A DNA stretch of 64,000 bases from Acinetobacter marinus (GTDB lineage Bacteria > Pseudomonadota > Gammaproteobacteria > Pseudomonadales > Moraxellaceae), in the NCBI RefSeq assembly GCF_900096915.1, contig NZ_FMYK01000003.1, positions 186,001 to 250,000 on the forward strand, given 5' to 3'. The notes below the pieces were generated by a model. It was not told the DNA's origin, searched no databases, and saw only the letters and a program-made list of their open reading frames with translations. A program made the translations under genes and the position numbers. Shown here in pieces: positions 1-8,186 of this stretch (within the stretch, counting starts at the first letter, position 1; each line of letters begins with the position of its first letter).

Positions 1-126
1 CTCAGTCTATTTGCAGGTTCTGTCTTACAAAATATGGCGTTGACCATGACCATTTTTGCGATCTTTGGCTTAGTCTGCGTTTATGTAATGCGAGTACGAG
101 CAAAAAGATTTGCACTTGCAAAATAA
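1..126 (+). CDS. C-terminal end of a membrane transporter (partial)
   Basis: An open frame enters from the left edge and stops with TAA at 124-126, giving 41 residues. They form one hydrophobic helix (around ALTMTIFAIFGLVCVYVM) followed by a short basic tail (RVRAKRFALAK). This is the usual look of the last transmembrane helix of a major-facilitator-type permease, but too little is present to name the family. A terminator hairpin follows directly, so this is the end of its transcription unit. Confidence 0.55.
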   Translation, partial: LSLFAGSVLQNMALTMTIFAIFGLVCVYVMRVRAKRFALAK

Positions 127-135
127 GCCTAAAAA

Positions 136-166
136 ACAAACCCTCAGGTTAAGAGGGTTTATTTTT
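136..166. terminator. Bidirectional intrinsic terminator
   Basis: The stem AAACCCTC (138-145) pairs with GAGGGTTT (153-160) around a 7-nt loop. ATTTTT follows on the plus side and an A-run precedes it. It lies between the convergent transporter end and the nitroreductase and can serve both. Confidence 0.75.
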
Positions 167-201
167 GCTTGATGCATCCGCTTTATTTGTCTGGATTACA
201 C

Positions 202-906
202 TTAATCCAAAAATACGCTAAATTCGTCCACATCGACACGTGGTGTAATAAAGGTATTGACGATGTGCTCAGGATCGGCATAACCCAGTGCCACCGTACA
301 CACCAATTCTTCATCATCTGGCGCGCCTAAGACATCGAGCACGATCGGGTGAAAATGATTCCATGCTGCTTGCGGACAGGTATCCAGTCCACGGGCTTTG
401 GCAGCGACCATGACATTTTGAATCATCATGGAAATGTCCATTTTTGAGCCAATGCCCATGGCTTTATTCACGGTGAAATATAAGGCAACAGGCGCATCAA
501 ACAGTTGATAATTACGCAGTTGTTGCGTCGCCATCTTTTCTTTTTCACCCTTTTGAATATTCAGCAAACCATACAAGCCCCAGCCATTTTCACGGCGACG
601 GTCGATATAGGGTGAAATCCACGTTTCAGGATAATAGGCAAAGGTTTCATGATATTGATTCGCCATTTCAGGACTTTCATAAATCTCGAGCTGCGCTGCC
701 ACCACACGATCAATCATTTCTTGACGCTTATTGCCAGTGACCACATAGACCTTCCACGGCTGGGTATTGGTGCCAGAGGGCGCACGACTCGCCACCCGCA
801 AAATATCCTTAATCATTGAAGCATCGACCGCTTGATCTAAAAATGCTCGGACGGAATGACGTGAGGTAATGGCGTCATCAACGAGGGCAACTTGTTCAGT
901 ATTCAT
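202..906 (-). CDS. Nitroreductase family protein
   Basis: This is a 234-residue FMN-dependent nitroreductase-fold protein. The family reduces nitro-compounds, quinones or flavins with NAD(P)H in the cytoplasm. The N-terminal SRHSVRAF element is the phosphate-binding motif for FMN, and APSGTNTQPWKVYVV is the second hallmark segment. The C-terminal region (VALGYADPEHIVN) is also typical. I chose the ATG at 906 because AAGGA lies just upstream and the protein then starts close to the first helix; a longer frame reaches 1008 but has no ribosome-binding site. The gene is monocistronic. The exact substrate cannot be read from sequence. Confidence 0.9.
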   Translation of the reverse strand: MNTEQVALVDDAITSRHSVRAFLDQAVDASMIKDILRVASRAPSGTNTQPWKVYVVTGNKRQEMIDRVVAAQLEIYESPEMANQYHETFAYYPETWISPYIDRRRENGWGLYGLLNIQKGEKEKMATQQLRNYQLFDAPVALYFTVNKAMGIGSKMDISMMIQNVMVAAKARGLDTCPQAAWNHFHPIVLDVLGAPDDEELVCTVALGYADPEHIVNTFITPRVDVDEFSVFLD

Positions 907-1373
907 AAATATCCTTTTCACTTCGATGGAGATCGGCACTATAAGATAGCCAACTGATGCGTTGAGTGTATAAAAGCATGTCCAAATGCGCAATGCAAAA
1001 AGTTGCATAACTCAAGGCGAATTTCAAATTCTCAAGAAAAAATGCGCTAAATTTGTAAAATGATGTGTTTAAAAAATAGACATTTAAGCAAAATTTAATC
1101 ATTATTTTTGCAATGCTTTCTTATTTTTATAATATGTGATTTTTCACTGCATGCAACTAATTGAAAAATATAAATAAAAATTTAATTCACAAAAAAATAT
1201 AACTTTATGCAAATTTTATACTTTTGGCTATATCTCTTCACAAATTCATGAACATATTATTACAATGCGGTACTTGCCAAAAATTTTGATTTCAACAGGA
1301 ATGGATCAGCGAGATGCTAAAGCAAATCAATAATGAAGGGGCTTAGCACATCCGAGTTGATGAGGAGTAGAGT
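907..1373. other. AT-rich intergenic region upstream of the porin gene
   Basis: About 470 bp lie between the divergent nitroreductase and dcaP-like genes. The region is very AT-rich, with many A/T tracts from 1080 to 1260. A TATAAT occurs at 1128-1133 and a TATACT at 1217-1222, but neither has a convincing -35 partner. The dcaP ribosome-binding site (GGAG, just before 1374) is clear. A 68-codon minus-strand frame here has no ribosome-binding site and is not called. Confidence 0.5.
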
Positions 1374-2678
1374 ATGAGTTTGAAAAAAGCGCTAAAACTA
1401 AGCAGCCTAACTTTGGCATTGGGGGCTATGGCTTCTACGGGCTATGCTGCAGATTCAACTGAAATCGCACAACTTCGTGCAGAGATCCAAGAGCTTCGTG
1501 CTTTAGTTCAACAACAAGGACAACAGCTTGCAGTACAACAAAATACTGTACAGCAAACCAGTCAACAGCTCCAAGCTGTACAATCTTCTCCAGCAGTGAT
1601 TGTCGATCCGCAGAATCTTAAACTTACCACCAAAAAGGGTGCTGAAGTGGATGTTTATGGTTTCATCCGTGGTGATGCCAACTATATCATCGAAGGTGCG
1701 GATGATGACTTTAACAGCGTTGCTTCAAGTACTGGCGGTACTAAAGACAAATTAGTTGCAACAGCGAAAACTACACGTATCGGTTTAGACTTTAAAACCC
1801 CTGTTGCAGGGCAAGATGTCGGTGGTAAAGTTGAAGTTGACTTCGCTGGTAATGGTTCAGGTGAAAACCTTCGTATTCGTCATGCTTATTTAACTTTAAA
1901 TAATTGGCTATTTGGTCAAACTACTTCAAACTTCTTAAGCAATCATGCGCCTGAGATGATTGACTTTGGTACCAACATCGGTGGTGGTACCACGCGTATT
2001 CCGCAAGTCCGTTATAACTTTAAACTTGCACCAGAAACACAACTTCTTTTCTCTGCTGAAGAAGGTAAAAGCTCACAAGCATCTTATGATGTCGATGATG
2101 CAGAGTGGGGCACAACTTCGGCAAAATATAAATTACCAGTTTTTACTGCGAAGCTAAATCAAGGCTTTGCTGACGGCAAAGGTAATGTCAGCGTGCGTGG
2201 TATGGCAGAACGTTATGAAGCGGCAAGCGATAATGATAGTGATGATACTGGCTGGGGCTTGGCTGCGGGTGTAAGTTTCCAAGTGGCTGAGCCACTTAAA
2301 TTGACTGCAGATGTTTCTCATGTTGAAGGAAATAGTAACTATCTCTACGGTTCAAATTCAGCATTTGCCGTTGATGCAGATGGTAATCTGGCGCAAAATG
2401 AATTTAACGCATTCCAAGTGGGTGCAACCTATAAAATCTTGCCGAATCTTCGCTCAACCCTTGGTTATGGCGCAATGTTTGCAGACGATGACAGTGAATA
2501 TGCGGACATCGTGACAACTGCAAACAAAGAAGTGCAACAAGCATGGATTAACTTCATTTATTCACCTGTGAAACCAGTTGATCTTGGTATTGAATACATC
2601 AATGGTAAACGTGAAACCTTTGCTGGCGATGACTACAAAGACAACCGTGTTGGCTTCATGGCACGTTATAACTTCTAA
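1374..2678 (+). CDS. dcaP: DcaP-like trimeric outer-membrane porin
   Basis: This 434-residue protein matches the Acinetobacter DcaP family, trimeric outer-membrane channels for dicarboxylic acids and other negatively charged small molecules. A signal peptide (about residues 1-25, ending STGYA-AD) is followed by a heptad-like coiled coil rich in Q, L and A (about 28-70), the known periplasmic N-terminal extension of DcaP. A conserved VDVYGFIRGDANY entry into the barrel comes next, and the protein ends in a barrel with the C-terminal aromatic signature RYNF. A GGAG site precedes the ATG and a strong terminator follows the stop, so it is a single-gene unit. The name rests on family resemblance; the substrate is not shown. 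Confidence 0.88.
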   Translation: MSLKKALKLSSLTLALGAMASTGYAADSTEIAQLRAEIQELRALVQQQGQQLAVQQNTVQQTSQQLQAVQSSPAVIVDPQNLKLTTKKGAEVDVYGFIRGDANYIIEGADDDFNSVASSTGGTKDKLVATAKTTRIGLDFKTPVAGQDVGGKVEVDFAGNGSGENLRIRHAYLTLNNWLFGQTTSNFLSNHAPEMIDFGTNIGGGTTRIPQVRYNFKLAPETQLLFSAEEGKSSQASYDVDDAEWGTTSAKYKLPVFTAKLNQGFADGKGNVSVRGMAERYEAASDNDSDDTGWGLAAGVSFQVAEPLKLTADVSHVEGNSNYLYGSNSAFAVDADGNLAQNEFNAFQVGATYKILPNLRSTLGYGAMFADDDSEYADIVTTANKEVQQAWINFIYSPVKPVDLGIEYINGKRETFAGDDYKDNRVGFMARYNF

Positions 2679-2703
2679 TTCGCTTTAAGAATTCTGAAGT
2701 AGA

Positions 2704-2735
2704 CATAGCACATCGATATGATGTGCTATTTTTTT
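2704..2735 (+). terminator. Intrinsic terminator of the dcaP-like gene
   Basis: TAGCACATC (2706-2714) and GATGTGCTA (2720-2728) form a perfect 9-bp stem with a 5-nt loop, followed by seven T residues. Confidence 0.92.
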
Positions 2736-2824
2736 ATGCCTGATTTTTGCAAAGCGTACTTTTTGCAAGATTGATTTTGCAAAGCGGATTTTTGTAAGGC
2801 TTATTATTGAATCAGCATCGCCAT

Positions 2825-2853
2825 AAAAAAGCCCTTCATGTGAAGAGCTTTTG
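2825..2853 (-). terminator. Terminator of the L,D-transpeptidase gene
   Basis: Read on the minus strand, AAAAGCTCTTCA / TGAAGGGCTTTT form a stem with one mismatch, followed by a T-run (2825-2830 as A residues on plus). It lies just beyond the stop of the minus-strand gene. Confidence 0.8.
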
Positions 2854-2894
2854 CATATATCAGGATTTCAATCACAACATCTCAAAGACGAGCA

Positions 2895-4241
2895 TTATTC
2901 TAAGAACTTAACAGTAATGCCTTTTTCAACGCGTTTCGCCAAGTCATTCGCATCCCAGTTGGTCAAACGAATACAGCCGTGTGACGCAGTTTTAGAGATC
3001 AATGATGGATTCGGTGTACCGTGAATACCAAAAGATGGCTTAGATAGACCGATCCACATATTACCCACTGGATTGTTCGGGCCAGGTGGTAGCGACAGTG
3101 GCTTCATATTACCGCCCTGTACGAAGTTTTTCGGGTTGTAACCGTACCAAGGATTTGGTGCAACATTTTTCACCGTATAGGTTCCTTCTGGTGATGGCGT
3201 ATCACTACTACCAATCGTCGCAGGGAATGAAGCGATCATTTTATTTTTACTGTTAAATAAATACAGTTGTTTTGCACCTTTATGTGCAATGATCAAATGA
3301 ATGTCTTCTGGCAGATCGTTACGCACATTGGCAACGATGATTTTCTCACCAGCCTTCTTAAAGGTAGCATTTGGATTAAGTTTCTGTAAGAAATTTTCAT
3401 CCATGTGGAAGCGTTCACCCAACATTTCTGTGACACGGGTATAGTACAAGCCTTTCATTTTGGCTTGTTGTGCATAGTTCGATGGGATCGAGCTCGCATA
3501 AGGTCCTTTGATGTCTGCCGCAGTAATGGTGTATTCCACAAATACAGGTTTGGTTTGACCCGCGGTCAAGCTATCCCAAGTTTGTTGATCCATCTTACCA
3601 GTGGCATTTAGATTATTCATGGTTTGGTAGGTGGAAATCGCTTTCAGGGTATTCATCCCTGTTGCGCCATCAATCGCACCAGGTGAAGCATGTTTACGGT
3701 TTAACAAAACTTGGATTTTTGCAAAAATCGGTAGACGACCTTTTTCAATGCCTTGTGCCCACGTGGTGTTATTAATGCCATCCAGTGTCCATTTGGCATT
3801 TTTAGCAGCTTCTACAGACGCACTATCCGTTGGCATGGCTTTATTTTCAGGGCTATTTTCCAGTGCTGCAACTTCTGGATCGGCATAACCAGTACCAGAT
3901 GCGACCGTGTTGTCAGCATTTGATGATGCATCTTCTGTAGCAGCTACTGGTGCTTGTGCAACATCTGTTGTTGCGTCAGCAACATCGAGTGCGGGTGGAT
4001 TAGATTGTGCTGCGTTCAGTCGATTTTGGAGCGAGTTTGGTGATTGTGCAACTTGAACCGCTTGTTGGGCAGCTTCGGCTTGTTGAGTCGTTTGATTGCT
4101 GGCACTTTGCGAAAGTCGGTAAGATTCGATCGGAATCTCAGTCGAGTTATTTTGCGCATAGGCTACAGGGGCAAGGGCACAGGCAAGTCCTATCCCCAAA
4201 CTTAAACTGAGTTTGTTATATGGTTTACGAAGTGCAAGCAT
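2895..4241 (-). CDS. Periplasmic L,D-transpeptidase (YkuD domain)
   Basis: This 448-residue secreted peptidoglycan enzyme has a signal peptide (residues 1-29, ending VAYA-Q), then a low-complexity Q/A/N/T-rich linker (about 30-145). A peptidoglycan-binding-type segment follows (about 155-215, LLNRKHASPGAIDGATG). A C-terminal YkuD catalytic domain (about 310-447) contains HGTPNP and the active-site signature SHGCIRL with the catalytic cysteine. Such enzymes make 3-3 cross-links between diaminopimelate residues, or attach or exchange amino acids on stem peptides. The architecture fits the periplasmic A. baumannii enzyme LdtJ, but I do not assign that name firmly. It is divergent from hemE and monocistronic. 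Confidence 0.88.
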   Translation of the reverse strand: MLALRKPYNKLSLSLGIGLACALAPVAYAQNNSTEIPIESYRLSQSASNQTTQQAEAAQQAVQVAQSPNSLQNRLNAAQSNPPALDVADATTDVAQAPVAATEDASSNADNTVASGTGYADPEVAALENSPENKAMPTDSASVEAAKNAKWTLDGINNTTWAQGIEKGRLPIFAKIQVLLNRKHASPGAIDGATGMNTLKAISTYQTMNNLNATGKMDQQTWDSLTAGQTKPVFVEYTITAADIKGPYASSIPSNYAQQAKMKGLYYTRVTEMLGERFHMDENFLQKLNPNATFKKAGEKIIVANVRNDLPEDIHLIIAHKGAKQLYLFNSKNKMIASFPATIGSSDTPSPEGTYTVKNVAPNPWYGYNPKNFVQGGNMKPLSLPPGPNNPVGNMWIGLSKPSFGIHGTPNPSLISKTASHGCIRLTNWDANDLAKRVEKGITVKFLE

Positions 4242-4543
4242 GCAATTGTCCTAGAAAAATTATCGTTATCCGCACTCAAAACTGAGCACAGCGTCTTAGC
4301 ATAATAAGGTTATTGTACTACACAATTTGCGTCGACTTGTGTGTACTTGGTTGTGTTTTTTTAGATATGAAAAACAAATATTTATATTTTGTAGAATGTG
4401 TGTGTCGATATTGTTATTTTGTGGAATTTAAAAAAGTAAAGCATTCAGTTTGATTTTGCACTGCGGAAATTGATGTGAGTAATGCACAACTTCAACTGAG
4501 TTTGATATGATGGGCGACCAAATTTAGCCAATGATGACTCACC
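4242..4543. other. Divergent promoter region, ldt / hemE
   Basis: This 302-bp spacer carries the promoters of both divergent genes. The best hemE candidate is TGCACA (4483-4488), a 17-bp spacer, and TATGAT (4506-4511), putting the transcript start about 27 bp before the ATG. The minus-strand promoter is not clear. No ORF or repeat was seen. Confidence 0.4.
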
Positions 4544-5614
4544 ATGACCACTTTAAAAAATGACCGTTTTTTACGTGCGCTTTTGCGTCAGCCTGTAGAT
4601 ACCACACCAGTGTGGATGATGCGTCAGGCTGGACGATATTTACCAGAATATCGTGCGACACGTGAGCAAGCGGGTGATTTTTTATCGCTGTGCAAAAATG
4701 CTGAGCTTGCCTGTGAAGTGACCTTGCAACCACTGCGTCGCTATGAGCTTGATGCGGCGATTTTGTTTTCAGATATTTTGACTATTCCTGATGCGCTTGG
4801 TTTGGGGCTGTATTTTGAAACAGGTGAAGGGCCAAAGTTTCAAAAAGTGGTACGCACCGAGCAGGATATTGCGCAGTTACCAAAGCTCAATGCAAGCAGT
4901 GATTTGGATTATGTGATGCGAGCAGTGTCGACCATTCGTTCTGCGCTCGGCGGTGCTGTGCCATTGATTGGTTTTTCAGGTAGTCCGTGGACTTTGGCGA
5001 CCTATATGATCGAAGGCGGTTCGAGTCGGGATTTTCGTTATAGCAAAGAGATGCTGTTTGCGAAGCCTGAACTCCTGCATGCCTTGCTTGATCATTTGGC
5101 AGATTCGGTAACAGATTATCTCAATGCACAGATCGATGCAGGCGCACAAGCGGTACAGATTTTTGATAGTTGGGGCGGGGCACTGGCACATCAAGATTAT
5201 GTGGATTTTTCTCTGCAATATATGCAAAAAATCATCAAAGGCTTAACCAAGGAAAAAGATGGACAACGCATTCCTGTGATTGTCTTTACCAAAGGTGGTG
5301 GCTTGTGGATTCCTGAGATGTTGGAAAGTGGTGCTGATGCGCTCGGCTTGGACTGGACCACGCCACTTGCGCAGGCTCGAAGTCAAGTGGCTGGACGTGT
5401 TGCATTACAAGGCAATCTTGATCCTGCAACATTGTACGGTACGCCTAAAGCCATCGAAGCAGCTGTAAAGCGTATGATTGATCAAGCCTATGCCAATGGC
5501 GAAAAAACTGGCTATGTGGCAAATCTTGGACATGGCATCACGCAATGGGTTGATCCTGCGATGCCAAAAGTTTTTGTAGATACGGTGCATGAATATAGTC
5601 AAAAATATCTGTAA
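4544..5614 (+). CDS. hemE: Uroporphyrinogen decarboxylase
   Basis: HemE removes the four acetate carboxyls of uroporphyrinogen III to give coproporphyrinogen III in haem synthesis, as a cytoplasmic cofactor-free dimer. The protein is 356 residues, the usual length. The N-terminal signature WMMRQAGRYLPEYR contains the substrate-binding Arg residues. The second signature is GFSGSPWTLATYMIEG, and ILFSDILTIPDALG carries the essential Asp. The C-terminal NLGHGI motif is also intact. The start is the ATG at 4544; the ribosome-binding site is weak. The downstream gap holds an 88-bp inverted repeat. Confidence 0.97.
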   Translation: MTTLKNDRFLRALLRQPVDTTPVWMMRQAGRYLPEYRATREQAGDFLSLCKNAELACEVTLQPLRRYELDAAILFSDILTIPDALGLGLYFETGEGPKFQKVVRTEQDIAQLPKLNASSDLDYVMRAVSTIRSALGGAVPLIGFSGSPWTLATYMIEGGSSRDFRYSKEMLFAKPELLHALLDHLADSVTDYLNAQIDAGAQAVQIFDSWGGALAHQDYVDFSLQYMQKIIKGLTKEKDGQRIPVIVFTKGGGLWIPEMLESGADALGLDWTTPLAQARSQVAGRVALQGNLDPATLYGTPKAIEAAVKRMIDQAYANGEKTGYVANLGHGITQWVDPAMPKVFVDTVHEYSQKYL

Positions 5615-5621
5615 GCGTCTT

Positions 5622-5709
5622 CACACTTTAATGCACTACATCGTTAATCTCGCTCACAGTACGACCTGTACAGCTTCACTCGGTTGCCTTGTATTGCAGT
5701 TAAAGTGTG
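5622..5709. repeat. Imperfect long inverted repeat downstream of hemE
   Basis: CACACTTTAA-TGCA (5622-5635) is mirrored by TGCAG-TTAAAGTGTG (5695-5709), with a smaller central repeat GTAC..TGTAC near 5660-5670. There is no T-tract, so it is not a normal terminator. The centre resembles that of the palindrome at 49332-49471. Confidence 0.6.
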
Positions 5710-5746
5710 GTGACTTTGCTGTATTGCAAAAAAGAAGATTAATTCG

Positions 5747-6583
5747 TTGATCAAGTCTATGGAAATCATTGTCAACGGTGCAAAACTTGTAATTGAATTT
5801 GTCGCAAAAGCAGTTTGGGCTGCTTTATTCGGCATTTTATTGTTGTTTGCTTTTGTAGTTACAGCACCGATGGGACATGAGTCATTTTACGGCTTGTACC
5901 GCTATGACTATTTGTTGATATTTGCTGTTTTGGTACAGATTTTCCTTTTGTATTTCAAATTAGAAAGTTGGTCGGAAGCCAAGGTGATTGCGTTATTTCA
6001 TGTCATGGCGATGGGGATGGAGTTGTTCCTGACTCATCCAGCAATTGCGTCATGGCAATATCCGCAACCTGCGGTATTTAAACTCTACACCGTACCACTC
6101 TTTGCAGGCTTTATGTATTCTGCGGTAGGCAGTTTTTTTGCACGGAGCCTACGTCTATTTCAGGTTCATATCGTCAATTTGCCCAGTTTCGCCTTGATGC
6201 TGACTTTGGCTGTAGTGTCGTATATCAACTTTATGTCGAAGTTTTTTATTGCTGATATTCGATTATTACTATTTTTTATCTCTATAGTGCTGTTTTACAA
6301 AACGTGGGTTTATTTCAAAATTCAGCAGCATGTGTTTAAGTTGCCGATGTTGGTCATTTTCCTGTGTTTGGCATTTTTGATTTGGATCGCAGAAAATATC
6401 AGTACCTTTTATCAAATTTGGCTCTATCCATCGCAAGTCGATGCGTGGCATATGGTGGGGTGGGGCAAACTCGGCTCTTGGTATTTGCTGTTACTTTTGA
6501 GTGTGGTACTGGTGCTTCGTATTCTCGGAGCGGTGAAAATATTGTCAAATCAGCAACGTATTTGGCAATTGAAACATCATTAA
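5747..6583 (+). CDS. DUF817-family integral membrane protein
   Basis: This 278-residue polytopic protein has about eight hydrophobic helices and the conserved feel of the DUF817 family: FYGLYRYDYLLIFAVLVQ near the N-terminus, EVMAMGMELFLTHPAIASWQYP-like text in the middle, and W-IAENISTFYQIWLYPSQ near the end. The function of that family is unknown. The TTG at 5747 has a purine-rich AAGAAG 9 nt upstream. An ATG at 5759 is the alternative and would remove four residues. The gene stands alone between hemE and a convergent diguanylate cyclase gene. Confidence 0.75.
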   Translation: MIKSMEIIVNGAKLVIEFVAKAVWAALFGILLLFAFVVTAPMGHESFYGLYRYDYLLIFAVLVQIFLLYFKLESWSEAKVIALFHVMAMGMELFLTHPAIASWQYPQPAVFKLYTVPLFAGFMYSAVGSFFARSLRLFQVHIVNLPSFALMLTLAVVSYINFMSKFFIADIRLLLFFISIVLFYKTWVYFKIQQHVFKLPMLVIFLCLAFLIWIAENISTFYQIWLYPSQVDAWHMVGWGKLGSWYLLLLLSVVLVLRILGAVKILSNQQRIWQLKHH

Positions 6584-6669
6584 AAGCAAAATGCTGTTAA
6601 ATCAAAAAAACGCACTCAAGTCAAAAGTTGAGAGAATTTTAAGCACCATTATTGCTGGCGGATACGCAA

Positions 6670-7731
6670 TTAGACCCCGAGACAGACCTGATTACGATTA
6701 TTTGCTTTGGCTTTATAAAGTGCTTTATCCGCTCGTTTAAACACATCCTCATAATGTTGATCATCGAGACCAACTTCGGCATAACCGATACTGACCGTAT
6801 AATGGATCCGATGTGCATCATAAGAAAACGTGTGCTGTTCGATACTTTCTCGGACACGTTCAAAGATGTCTTCGGCTTCCTCTGCGACACAAGCTGGCAA
6901 GATGATCGCAAACTCTTCACCACCAATACGTGCTAAGAAATCCTGCTTGCGAATATGCTGACGAACATTGGCTGTGAGATCTTTAAGTACCTGATCGCCT
7001 GTAGTATGTCCATAACGATCATTCAGATCCTTAAATAAATCAACATCCAAAATCCCTATCACATAGGGAATACGTGATTGTAGAAAGCGTTGCATATTCT
7101 CATGGCTTTCAAAGGTAAAGCGACGGCGGTTAAATGTGCCAGTCAACTCATCAGTCGATGCCAGCAAATTCATTTCTTTGAGCTGCAAATGCAGACGGAT
7201 ATTCAGCGCAATCCAGTTGGCAAGACATTGCAATTGGATCGCCTGGGCTTTGCTATAGCAATGTGTACGAGTATCCGCCACATTCAGCGTGCCGATGGTG
7301 ACGCCACAATGGATCATCGGCGCATCCATACAACTGCCTAATCCGCCTGAGCTGAGCATAATACAATCCTCCTCATCAGAAACCGTTGTGTCATCGCAGA
7401 TCATCAGTTTTGAGCTTTCAAAAGCTCGACCAATAAAGGTTTTGGCAATCGGCAAGGCAAATTCCATGGGGATGGCTTGATTGCCATTAATGGCATAGAG
7501 TTGGAGGTGTTCGGCGTCTTTTTGAATACTAATACTGGCACGGTCAGCTTCAAAGATTTGTCCGACCCATTTCGCTACTGTATCCAAAACAGCATTTAAA
7601 GAATCCGCAAAGGTCAACTCATAAATAAAAGCCACAGGTAAGTGAATGCAATGACTTTCGTTAAAACCAGAAAGCTCAGAGGGTGCAAAAATACGTTCAA
7701 TGCGTTGTGCTTTTTTCAACATAAGGCGCAT
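6670..7731 (-). CDS. GAF-domain diguanylate cyclase
   Basis: This 353-residue cytoplasmic protein has an N-terminal GAF sensor domain (about 37-180) and a C-terminal GGDEF domain (about 188-353). The active-site motif is GGEEF (270-274), and an RKQD inhibitory I-site (261-264) lies exactly five residues before it, so the cyclase should be active and product-inhibited. It makes cyclic di-GMP from two GTP. No signal peptide or membrane helix is present, so the GAF domain probably senses a cytoplasmic ligand. The ATG at 7731 is used; a second ATG three codons in (7722) is an alternative. No effector or phosphodiesterase gene is adjacent. Confidence 0.9.
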   Translation of the reverse strand: MRLMLKKAQRIERIFAPSELSGFNESHCIHLPVAFIYELTFADSLNAVLDTVAKWVGQIFEADRASISIQKDAEHLQLYAINGNQAIPMEFALPIAKTFIGRAFESSKLMICDDTTVSDEEDCIMLSSGGLGSCMDAPMIHCGVTIGTLNVADTRTHCYSKAQAIQLQCLANWIALNIRLHLQLKEMNLLASTDELTGTFNRRRFTFESHENMQRFLQSRIPYVIGILDVDLFKDLNDRYGHTTGDQVLKDLTANVRQHIRKQDFLARIGGEEFAIILPACVAEEAEDIFERVRESIEQHTFSYDAHRIHYTVSIGYAEVGLDDQHYEDVFKRADKALYKAKANNRNQVCLGV

Positions 7732-8186
7732 GACCTATCAAAATAATTTAATTTTTAAGTAATCAAGTAACAAAATATAAATACAGCGATAAAAACTTAA
7801 ACGATAAAGCCTAAGTATAAACCAGCTAAATGACAAAAATTACATCTAGGTGGGAGAAGTGTGTGGAGAGGCTGTTGATGGCTTAAATGTGGCTAATGGG
7901 TCACATTATTCCTGTGGAAGTTTTGTAATTGTATGGTTGGTTTAGTCGATTTTGGTGACATTGCGACGATGGTTTCATCGTACGAAGCTAAATCATAGCG
8001 ACAGATATTATGTAATAGATAACCTTGTTTTTTATCAACTTAGATTAGCAATAAAAAATAATCAATCTAATCATCTTGGTTGCGAGAGCATTGCATTTAT
8101 AGATTTGTGTAGCTATGATGTTTGTAGGCACAAATATTGCTTTGCGCTCTCATTTTTCAACGCACATCGGTATGGAATAGTTTGCA
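7732..8186. other. Intergenic region upstream of rpoN
   Basis: This 455-bp divergent spacer is AT-rich on the cyclase side. A short hairpin (ACGATG-GTTT-CATCGT) lies near 7965-7981 without a T-run. The rpoN promoter candidate lies at its right end. In many proteobacteria lptB directly precedes rpoN; here it does not. Confidence 0.4.
8091..8119 (+). promoter_or_regulatory. Candidate sigma-70 promoter of rpoN
   Basis: TTGCAT (8091-8096) and TATGAT (8114-8119) are separated by 17 bp, about 65 bp upstream of the rpoN start. The -10 matches consensus at 5 of 6 positions, the -35 at 3 of 6. Confidence 0.45.

Noticed and set aside
896..1102. 68-codon minus-strand frame upstream of the nitroreductase
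   Set aside because: No ribosome-binding site, very AT-rich and Phe/Tyr/Leu-biased composition, overlaps the start of a real gene.
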